Shown here one piece after another: positions 54,638 through 61,997 of a DNA stretch of 64,000 nt; position 1 is the stretch's first letter, and each line of letters begins with the position of its first letter. Origin of the DNA: Ulvibacterium marinum (GTDB lineage Bacteria; Bacteroidota; Bacteroidia; Flavobacteriales; Flavobacteriaceae); contig NZ_RBCJ01000005.1 in assembly GCF_003626755.1 (NCBI RefSeq), forward strand, positions 186,001 through 250,000. Reading direction: 5' to 3'. The notes beneath the pieces are model-generated. The model saw nothing but the letters and a program-made list of their open reading frames with translations. It did no database searches and had not been told where the DNA came from. The translations under genes were made by a program, and so were the position numbers.

Positions 54638-55461
54638 TTAATATATTATTTTCTTAATGTCCTTAGTAATCCCAATAGTCTTAACCCCATGCAGATTTGA
54701 TAAGATAGTGATTGTGCAATTATCATCGGTAAGATGAGTCAATATTGCGCTGAAGCCATTGATACTTCCCGTATGTTTATCAGGAAGACTGACGAACCAT
54801 CCATAAGCATAGTTATCTTTTTCGGGTAGTGAGGGTGTGAACATAATTTCCATGTATTTTGCGGACAGCAACTTGTTGGAAAATAACGCCCGACTGAACA
54901 AAAACAAATCTTCCACCGTCGATATCATATCCCCGGACCCCTTTACTATAGATTGGTCCCAAGGAGGGGCATTTATTACTTCTTTCCTAGTATTTGCATA
55001 GCCCTCGGCCCTTTCGTACAGCACGGTTCTGAATCTGGCAACACTTGTATTTTCCATCTGGGCTATATCAAAGATTTAGGTTTGTAGTATCTCAGCGAAC
55101 TCCTTTCCTTTGACCTTCTCCAGAATAACGGTCAGTAAATAATATCCCAGATTGCTGTATCTAAAATCGATTCCCGCCTGGAACTTCGGTTCTTTGTCCT
55201 TAAAATACCCCAACATCATTTCCTGCGAATGTCCGAGTCGTTCCAGATTCCATTCAAAATTGGGGATATCCGGAAAATCGATTATACCGGAAGTGTGCGA
55301 TAAAAGATGCGTATCTTGATTCCATCCCCAGGTGTTTTTGGATAATCGGGTAAATAATCTGTAATCTTTTTGTTCAAATCCAGCAGTCCATCTTCCACAG
55401 CCTTAAGAATCGCAATAGCGGTAAAAGGCTTGGTCATCGACCCTATCTGAAATTTTGTAAC
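54638..55461 (-). pseudogene. Serine beta-lactamase-family hydrolase, broken
   Basis: Read on the minus strand from 55461: KFQIGSMTKPFTAIAIL holds the Ser-x-x-Lys motif, a frameshift follows after the first 45 codons, then TSGIIDFPDIPNFEWNLERL, FRYSNLGYYLLTVILEKVKG (Tyr-x-Asn motif) and an in-frame stop before IFDIAQMENTSVARF. The last 139 codons (54638-55057) remain open and include GSGDMISTVEDLFLFSRALF and HTGSINGFSA (His-Thr-Gly motif). Intact relatives are class C beta-lactamase-like esterases or peptidases, usually secreted. The N-terminal signal region is not recognisable upstream. Confidence 0.82.
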
Positions 55462-55786
55462 CTTTCATTAAATGAAAACCAAGACTATTTACCCCATAGG
55501 AGCTTATCATCGTTAGAGGTATTATATTGGATTTGTCTAAATCAATATTCCCAATAATTTTATCACCAGTAAAATCAATTATCTTGACTTTTGCAATTAT
55601 TATGACAATAAGTGGTTTTTAAATCCAACTGAAACTTATGTGGAAAACTTGTATTACTAGGTTAGGACCTATTTATTTTCACCTTCTTAACTTTAAGTCT
55701 TTATGACAGCCTTTTGGAAGTCAATGGGCCATGGCACTAACATTAGAGTTAGCAATTCCAAACAACGAATAACACCACTATTGATT
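55462..55786. other. Stretch between the broken hydrolase and the GH140-like gene
   Basis: No intact gene. The left part has a minus-strand frame with KVKIIDFTGDKIIGNIDLD that might be more of the broken hydrolase gene. The right part is leader for the glycosidase. Confidence 0.4.
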
Positions 55787-57094
55787 ATGAAGACTACCTT
55801 ACCCCTGGTTTCAATTGTTTTATTCCTTTTTTCATCCGCATTTGCCCAAGTTTCCTTTCCGCTGTCCGTGAGTAAAAATGGAAGGCACCTTATCGATACG
55901 GATTCAGTACCTTTTTTTTACCAAGCGGATACCCCTTGGCACCTTTTTTTCGATTTGAAACCGGTAGACGCGGAATACTATATTAAAAGACGAAAAGAAC
56001 AGGGGTTCAATGCCTTGCAGATCATGTTAACGGGATCAAAGGGCCAATTGGATTTTAACGGGGAAAGTCCATGGCTGGGAGACCGTGATTTTTCCAGACC
56101 TAACGAAAAATTTTTCGAAAGAGTGGATGCCGTTTTAGAAATTGCCAAAAACCATAACATGTATATAGCCATTGTACCATTGTGGTCAGGTTGTTGTAGG
56201 GGTGATATGGCCGGAAATGATGTCGACGGCAATCCATTGCCCATGATGGTCAATGGTGTCAAAAAGACGTATGAGTTCGGTAAATGGCTTGGAAACCGTT
56301 ATGGTAAGTATCTGAATATCATGTGGATCATTGGGGGAGACAACGACCCTTTCAATGCTATCGAGGAATATGGAGCCTTGGTCAAAGGGTTAATGGAAAC
56401 AACCACCGATCAATTATTTACATACCATGCCGCTAGCACGCATTCCAGTACCGATGTATATCCCGGCGCAAATTGGTTGGATGTAAGTATGATTTACACC
56501 TATTTTCGAGGGTTTAACAAAGCATGGAACAAAATCCAACCAGACGTATATGAAGTTGCCTATGATGAGTACAGGAAGAACAAAATGCCTTTCTTTTTGG
56601 GAGAAAGCAATTATGAACGAGAACACGATGATTGGGGAAATCCGACACAGATCCGTAAACAGGCCTATTGGGCGGCTTTAAGTGGTTCTGCAGGTCACGC
56701 CTACGGTAGTGTAAATTGGAAAATTCCCAAAAATTGGAAAGAGGTTCTAGAACTTGAAGGGGCCCTAAGTCTTATTCATCTGGCCAACCTGATGGAACAT
56801 GTTGGTTTTGAAACCTTGGAACCGGATTGGTTGGGGACCCTCCTCGAGGATTCGGCAGGTGAATATGCCTCTAACAACTACGCCATTTCAGCTTTTACAA
56901 AAGAGCGGACCAGCGCTGTGATTTACGTCCCATCAAAAAGGCGGTTAAAACTAAATAGTACCTCATTGAGTCGGCCCATAAACTCTTTAAAATGGTACAA
57001 TCCCAGAACCGGAGAGCAAAGCAATATTTTGTCGAGGAAAGGTTTCATAGTTCCACCTAGTGAGGAAGATTGGGTCTTGCTTGTCAATTATTAG
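55787..57094 (+). CDS. GH140-like (DUF4038, apiosidase-type) glycoside hydrolase
   Basis: The ATG at 55787 (MKTTLPLVSIVLFLFSSAFA) gives a clean signal peptide and a protein of 435 residues; the frame is open back to 55703. The catalytic barrel shows FFYQADTPWHLFFDLKPVDA, YYIKRRKEQGFNALQIML, YLNIMWIIGGDNDPF and MPFFLGESNYEREHD, with Asp and Glu candidates matching DUF4038/apiosidase-like enzymes. A C-terminal beta domain (LKWYNPRTGEQSNI) resembles the putative collagen-binding module usually attached. It probably removes a side-chain sugar from a polysaccharide in the periplasm; the substrate is unproven. Confidence 0.85.
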   Translation: MKTTLPLVSIVLFLFSSAFAQVSFPLSVSKNGRHLIDTDSVPFFYQADTPWHLFFDLKPVDAEYYIKRRKEQGFNALQIMLTGSKGQLDFNGESPWLGDRDFSRPNEKFFERVDAVLEIAKNHNMYIAIVPLWSGCCRGDMAGNDVDGNPLPMMVNGVKKTYEFGKWLGNRYGKYLNIMWIIGGDNDPFNAIEEYGALVKGLMETTTDQLFTYHAASTHSSTDVYPGANWLDVSMIYTYFRGFNKAWNKIQPDVYEVAYDEYRKNKMPFFLGESNYEREHDDWGNPTQIRKQAYWAALSGSAGHAYGSVNWKIPKNWKEVLELEGALSLIHLANLMEHVGFETLEPDWLGTLLEDSAGEYASNNYAISAFTKERTSAVIYVPSKRRLKLNSTSLSRPINSLKWYNPRTGEQSNILSRKGFIVPPSEEDWVLLVNY

Positions 57095-57469
57095 TTTTTT
57101 GTCCAATACCTCCATAGGCACTTTCGGAAATAGCATAAATCCAGATTTTCAAATAAATGCGTTTTATGTCCGGACATAACAAAACGCCTAGAACGAATAC
57201 TTGGCCCTAAAACAGGATTTTTAATGTCCAATCTTGTCGAGGTATACTCTATTTAGGTGACGGATTTTGGACAATCGGCGAGCTTTGGGAAAGCTGTTTG
57301 AAAACCGTTTGCCATAAGATCCTGCCGCATACCATTGTTGCAATCAAAAACTTACGAATCGGATTGCCTTGTTCTTTCTTAATGAAGTCTAAATGTCAGC
57401 TAATTTTTGTGTATCTTGATATTAAGATGGAATTGGTGATACGACATTTTTTTAAGCGCTAAGGGTCAC
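57095..57469. other. Intergenic stretch with a palindrome
   Basis: Contains a perfect 16-bp palindrome at 57164-57179, flanked by longer interrupted arms. No gene or clear promoter is recognised. Confidence 0.5.
57161..57187. promoter_or_regulatory. Perfect 16-bp palindrome, candidate operator
   Basis: TTATGTCCGGACATAA (57164-57179) is a perfect palindrome. GTTTT on the left and AAAAC on the right extend the symmetry with a 3-nt offset. There is no T run, so a regulator-binding site is more likely than a terminator. It lies about 290 nt upstream of the enolase-superfamily gene. Confidence 0.45.
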
Positions 57470-58747
57470 ATGCCTAAGATGACATCAAGAAGAAGTTTTA
57501 TACAAAGAATTACAGCGGCCGGAAGCGTACCCTTTCTTTACGGATTTTCTTCGCGGCTCCCAAGGTCAAAGGGGAAAGACCCTTCACGTTATGACAAAAT
57601 AGATAAAGCCTTGGCCCTGCCAGTACTCAAAACAAATTTTTTTGATGGGCCCGTACGTATTGCGAACGTAACACTTTGGGAACATGAAAATTCCTTTATA
57701 TGTAAGGTTAACTCGTCCGATGGGGCAGAGGGACTCAGTATTTCCAATAACCTGAGAATGGATTATCTCTATCCTATCTTCACAAAAAGAATTGCACCCT
57801 TTTTTATTGGGAAAGATGCATTAGATCTAGATAGATTAATAGAAGACGTCTACAAATACAAGAGCAATTACAAATTCCAAAGCTATGCCCTATGGGTGCC
57901 AGTAGCGACGGTAGAGTTCGCTATATTGGACATGTTGGGGAAACGTATCGGGAAACCCATAGGGAAGCTGATAGGTAAAATTCACAACCCGGAACCGAGA
58001 GTGTATTTGCCTACGAGATTCCGACATCTTTCCCCTGAAAAATCAATAGCGGAAACCAAAAGGATTTTGGACGCCACAGGATACAACGCAGTTAAGTTTA
58101 AAATTGGTGGGAAAATGGGCGGGAATTCGGAAAAAGTAAAGGGCAGGTCTGAACGGATTATCGCCATGGCACGAAAGGAACTTGGAGATGCTATGTGGCT
58201 AGGTGTTGATGCCAATGGCGGGTATGATGTGAAAGAGGCCATCCGTATAGGAAATATCTTGGAAGATTACGATTATGCAATGTACGAAGAACCTCTGCCT
58301 TTTGATTGGTACCACGCGACCCAGGAAGTGGCCGATGCCCTAAAAGTTCCGATCGCGGGGGGTGAGCAGGAAGCGAGTATGCGAAACTTTCGCTGGATGT
58401 TGGGTGATGACATTTTACAGATAGTACGACCAGATATGTTTTATTTCGGAGGTATGATCAGGTCCATCAAAGTGGCACGTATGGCAGATGCGGTAGGGGT
58501 CAGGTGCATACCCCATTTGAGCGGATCGGGTGTCGGATATCTGTATGCCATGCACTTTTTATCGGCCATTCCAAATGGGGGCGCATATAACCCATGTACA
58601 AAAAATACGAACGATCCCATTGTGCCCGTGTATTCGGATTCATCATCCCTGAATGTTGAAAATGGGAAGTTTAAGGTTCCCACAGGGGCCGGGTTGGGTG
58701 TTGAAATCGACCCTGGTTTTTTAAAGAAACACAAGGTTATCAATTGA
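57470..58747 (+). CDS. Tat-exported mandelate racemase/muconate lactonizing enzyme family protein
   Basis: A 425-residue enolase-superfamily protein with the Tat signal TSRRSFIQRITAAGS near residues 4-18. The barrel has a full mandelate-racemase-type set: Lys-x-Lys in AVKFKIGGKMG, Asp in LGVDANGGYD, Glu in AMYEEPLPFDW, Glu in IAGGEQEAS, Asp in VRPDMFYFGG and His in CIPHLSGSGVGY. It should abstract a proton next to a carboxylate of a sugar acid in the periplasm, as dehydratase or epimerase. It faces the operon ending at 58808, tail to tail. Confidence 0.85.
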   Translation: MPKMTSRRSFIQRITAAGSVPFLYGFSSRLPRSKGKDPSRYDKIDKALALPVLKTNFFDGPVRIANVTLWEHENSFICKVNSSDGAEGLSISNNLRMDYLYPIFTKRIAPFFIGKDALDLDRLIEDVYKYKSNYKFQSYALWVPVATVEFAILDMLGKRIGKPIGKLIGKIHNPEPRVYLPTRFRHLSPEKSIAETKRILDATGYNAVKFKIGGKMGGNSEKVKGRSERIIAMARKELGDAMWLGVDANGGYDVKEAIRIGNILEDYDYAMYEEPLPFDWYHATQEVADALKVPIAGGEQEASMRNFRWMLGDDILQIVRPDMFYFGGMIRSIKVARMADAVGVRCIPHLSGSGVGYLYAMHFLSAIPNGGAYNPCTKNTNDPIVPVYSDSSSLNVENGKFKVPTGAGLGVEIDPGFLKKHKVIN

Positions 58748-58769
58748 GGCCCGTTCGCTCAAAACCTAA

Positions 58770-58788
58770 AACTTAGGTAACCTAAGTT
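58770..58788. terminator. Palindrome between convergent genes, possible bidirectional terminator
   Basis: AACTTAGGT and ACCTAAGTT are separated by one A, a perfect 19-nt inverted repeat in the 60-nt gap between two convergent genes. The position favours a terminator, although no long T run follows. Confidence 0.5.
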
Positions 58789-58807
58789 ATGTAGGGCTTA
58801 GGCCATT

Positions 58808-59635
58808 TTAGTGCTTCAGGAAATCAATAGCTTCACCGGCACAGGTCAATCCGTTAGGTATATTCTCTACTTCTACGATCCACATACTGTCCGCTGCCGC
58901 GTTGGAGGCCAAAATTTTTTGAATGGGCATAATACCTTGTCCCGGGCAGCTGATAGAACCGTCCCTGGCCATATCCTTTAGATGAAAAAGGGGTATGCGG
59001 CGTTTGTAAGCGTTGATATACTCTATTACCGAACCGCCCCCCTTTTTAAACCAGTAGGTATCCAATTGTAGTTGTACCAATTCCGGGTCGGTGTTGTCCA
59101 TGATGATGTCAAAAGGTCGTCTTCCATCCTTAAGGGTCTTGAATTCAAAATTGTGGGGATGCCAGCAAAATTGGAATCCCCGATCTTTTATTCTTTTCCC
59201 CAATCCGTTTAAACGTTCCACGGTTTCAAAAGTTCTCTTTTCATCAATTTGGTCATTGCCTACCATCCATGGATAATAGCATATGATGTATTGATGCTCT
59301 AAGGTTTCGGCAATCTCCACATAACGGGCAAAGTCCTTTTTTAATTCACCCATTGAAGATCCGTGGCCAATTCCCTTCAATCCAATACCCTTTAAGGTTT
59401 TTGCATAAGATTTTAACGAATCCCCATAAAATCCGCCTTCTACATAGCGATACCCCATTTCCTTCAATGCCCGTAACGTAGCTTCGAAATCGTGGGCCAT
59501 GGCATCCTTGACGGTATTTAGGATAATACCGAACCGCTTTGATGGAACCGTTGCCAAACAACCTACAACACTGGGGGCGAGCACCAAGGAAGCTGTTCCC
59601 AATCCTAGTTTTTTTGAAAATCGACGTCTGTTCAT
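58808..59635 (-). CDS. Exported sugar phosphate isomerase/epimerase-like TIM barrel protein
   Basis: I choose the ATG at 59635 (MNRRRFSKKLGLG), which gives a Tat signal with a possible lipobox VVGC near residue 28. An upstream in-frame start at 59758 would overlap the previous gene. The mature protein (about 275 residues total) is a xylose-isomerase-like barrel: ALKEMGYRYVEGGFYGDSLK, FQFCWHPHNFEFK, LQLDTYWFKKGG, PLFHLKDMARDG and WIVEVENI carry metal-ligand candidates. Similar proteins accompany periplasmic sugar oxidation systems. It is the last gene of the GMC oxidoreductase operon, 13 nt after the subunit-3-like gene. Confidence 0.82.
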   Translation of the reverse strand: MNRRRFSKKLGLGTASLVLAPSVVGCLATVPSKRFGIILNTVKDAMAHDFEATLRALKEMGYRYVEGGFYGDSLKSYAKTLKGIGLKGIGHGSSMGELKKDFARYVEIAETLEHQYIICYYPWMVGNDQIDEKRTFETVERLNGLGKRIKDRGFQFCWHPHNFEFKTLKDGRRPFDIIMDNTDPELVQLQLDTYWFKKGGGSVIEYINAYKRRIPLFHLKDMARDGSISCPGQGIMPIQKILASNAAADSMWIVEVENIPNGLTCAGEAIDFLKH

Positions 59636-59648
59636 TTGATATCCATTT

Positions 59649-60278
59649 CTAGGTAATCGACCATGCACGGCCAACCGATTCAACCGGAATACAGCCCTCA
59701 TAATCCCCGGGCACCGGAAGATAGGAGAGTACGTTTTCCCCGATTTCTTTTGAGGCATAGTAACCCATCATTAGTATTTTTTTGAAAATTCTCAAGAAGG
59801 AATACGTGTAGAAGTTCTCTTTTTCTTCTTTACCTTCCGGGACGCCTCCATCCAAAAGTTGGGTTATGGTTGGCTGCTTGTCCTTGGGTACGCCATAAAG
59901 GGTATGCAATACTTTTGAATAATCCATGGTACCTCCATCAATTATGGGCTTTTGGGTAATTTTCTCGAATTTTGAACGTAGTGCCTTTACACCTTTTCGG
60001 AATAGTTCCTGATCTTCCGAACCGGATACTTTCCCCATAAATACATCTACAAAAATATGCGCCCCAACATCTTTGGCTCCCGGCGTTTGGGTGCGAGGTA
60101 AAAAAGCCTCCCCTAACTGTGCCACCAGGTTCGCGTCTTTTTGTTCGAAAAACATGGGTTCCCAAAAGGGTTCGCTCTTTTTTGCCTCACAGGACAAGAG
60201 CAAACCGGTTACCGTGCCCGGGGTCAAGGTATATCCCAGTGCCGCGCATAAGGACTGTATTGCCTTCCTTCTTTTCAT
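59649..60278 (-). CDS. Gluconate 2-dehydrogenase subunit 3-like protein, exported
   Basis: A 209-residue protein with a twin-arginine start (MKRRKAIQSLCAALGYTLTP) and a lipobox-like LLLSC near residue 30. The body matches gluconate 2-dehydrogenase subunit 3 (PF13618): FLPRTQTPGAKDVGAHIFVD and the C-terminal YLPVPGDYEGCIPVESVGRA. In known complexes this small subunit carries the FAD subunit across the membrane via Tat, since the large subunit lacks its own signal. The GMC oxidoreductase encoded 2 nt upstream is that partner. There is no cytochrome c subunit in the visible operon. Confidence 0.88.
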   Translation of the reverse strand: MKRRKAIQSLCAALGYTLTPGTVTGLLLSCEAKKSEPFWEPMFFEQKDANLVAQLGEAFLPRTQTPGAKDVGAHIFVDVFMGKVSGSEDQELFRKGVKALRSKFEKITQKPIIDGGTMDYSKVLHTLYGVPKDKQPTITQLLDGGVPEGKEEKENFYTYSFLRIFKKILMMGYYASKEIGENVLSYLPVPGDYEGCIPVESVGRAWSIT

Positions 60279-60280
60279 AA

Positions 60281-61990
60281 TTACAGTATACGGTTTCTAA
60301 ATTGTTTTATGGCATAGCTCGCAGCACGTGCCGTTAAGGCCATATAGGTCAATGAGGGGTTCTGACAGGCAGATGAGGTCATACAAGCACCATCTGTTAG
60401 AAAAACATTGGGCACGGCATGTATTTGATTGAATGCGTTCAACACCGAGGTTTTGGGGTCACGACCCATTCTTGCCGTACCCATTTCATGAATACCCAGA
60501 CCAATATTCGTGATTTTGCAGTTTGACCCCACATTTTTGGCTCCCACTGCTTCCAACATTTCCGCGGCCATCACCGCGGCATCCTCACACATCTTTTTTT
60601 CGTTTTCCTTGAACTCCGCATCAAAGGTGATGGTAGGCTGATCCCATTTATCCAACATATCATAATTGAGGTACATCCGATTTTCATGATAGGGAAGACA
60701 TTCCACAAAACCGCCCATGCCTATTCCCCAAGGTCCCGGTTCTAGAAGGTTGTCCTTGAAATCGCCCCCAAATCCGAAATCATTTTGCCCTCTTTGCCAA
60801 CCTGATCGCTTTGCCCCGCCCTGATAGCCGTAGCCTCGAATAAATTTATCGGTGACAGTATTTTTGTTTGTATTCCGAAAACGGGGTACGTAAAAGCCTC
60901 CTGGTTTTCTCCCCTTATAATACTTGTCCTCGAATCCTTCCATGGTACCACCCGCCCCGGCTCCCATGGCATGATCCATGACATTATGGCCCAACTCTCC
61001 GGAATCGTTGCCCATACCATCAGGAAAACGGTCTGATCTTGAATTCAACAATATAGCGGCTGAAGCCATTGCCGAGGCATTCAGAAAAATTATCCTGGCA
61101 TAATAGTCTATTTGATCTTTGGTCTCGGTGTCGATGACCCTAACCCCGATTGCTCTTTTTAAATCGGCATCATAAAGTACTTGTGACACGATGGAGTTAG
61201 GCCTAAAAGTCATATTTCCCGTAGCTTCGGCATAGGGCAGAGTTGCCGACTGGCTGCTGAACGAGGCACCAAACGGACAACCACGGTCACATCTGTGCCG
61301 GCTCATACATTTGCCTCGGTGGTCCTTCGGTTCGGTAATGTTGGCAGTTCGCGTAGTAATTAGATAGCGGTCCGGAAATGTTGCCTCAATCCGCTCCTTC
61401 GCATGTTGCTCCACACAATTCAGTTCAAACGGCGGCATAAACTCGCCATCGGGCAAATGGGGGATTCCATCCCGATTTCCTGCAATACCCGCATGCTTTT
61501 CCACATAGGAGTACCAAGGGGCGATATCCTTGTAGCGGATGGGCCAATCAACACCATGTCCGTCCCTTTTATTGGCCTCAAAATCAAGGTCGCTTAGGCG
61601 AAAACATTTTCTCCCCCAGATGAGGGAACGACCCCCTACCTGATATCCACGGATCCAGTCGAACGGTTTGTCCTCGTTATAGGGGTTCTCTAGATCATTG
61701 ACAAAGAAATGGGCCGTTTCTTTTCTTCGCCCGGCACCAGAGCGAGACTGTTTGGGCTTGCTTTTCAATTCTTCCTGGGTGAGGTTGCCTTTGCACTCCA
61801 TGTCCCATTGGTCATCGTTCATTGTTGGGTAATCTTGAATATGGCGTACATTCCTTCCACGCTCCAGAACTAAAGTCCTTAGCCCTCCCTCGCAGAGCTC
61901 CTTCGCCGCCCAGCCACCTGAAACCCCTGTTCCTACAACTATGGCATCGTAGGTTACTTCCCCGCGGAATTTTGTGTTAATATGTATCAT
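60281..61990 (-). CDS. GMC family FAD-dependent oxidoreductase
   Basis: A 569-residue flavoenzyme: FAD-binding DAIVVGTGVSGGWAAKEL near residues 15-32, VGGRSLIWGRKCFRLSDLDF near 137-156, a Cys-rich segment HRGKCMSRHRCDRGCPFGAS around 218-237, and the C-terminal GIHEMGTARMGRDP with DGACMTSSACQNPSLTYMAL. It has no signal peptide and is probably co-exported with the subunit-3-like protein. Relatives oxidise gluconate or the C3 hydroxyl of glycosides. Together with the TIM-barrel protein a 3-keto-sugar route is possible. It lies 7 nt after the VCBS-repeat gene. Confidence 0.9.
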   Translation of the reverse strand: MIHINTKFRGEVTYDAIVVGTGVSGGWAAKELCEGGLRTLVLERGRNVRHIQDYPTMNDDQWDMECKGNLTQEELKSKPKQSRSGAGRRKETAHFFVNDLENPYNEDKPFDWIRGYQVGGRSLIWGRKCFRLSDLDFEANKRDGHGVDWPIRYKDIAPWYSYVEKHAGIAGNRDGIPHLPDGEFMPPFELNCVEQHAKERIEATFPDRYLITTRTANITEPKDHRGKCMSRHRCDRGCPFGASFSSQSATLPYAEATGNMTFRPNSIVSQVLYDADLKRAIGVRVIDTETKDQIDYYARIIFLNASAMASAAILLNSRSDRFPDGMGNDSGELGHNVMDHAMGAGAGGTMEGFEDKYYKGRKPGGFYVPRFRNTNKNTVTDKFIRGYGYQGGAKRSGWQRGQNDFGFGGDFKDNLLEPGPWGIGMGGFVECLPYHENRMYLNYDMLDKWDQPTITFDAEFKENEKKMCEDAAVMAAEMLEAVGAKNVGSNCKITNIGLGIHEMGTARMGRDPKTSVLNAFNQIHAVPNVFLTDGACMTSSACQNPSLTYMALTARAASYAIKQFRNRIL

Positions 61991-61997
61991 TATAATT

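Noticed and set aside
59636-59758. Upstream extension of the exported TIM-barrel gene
   Set aside because: It would overlap the subunit-3-like gene and place 41 residues before a clean Tat signal.
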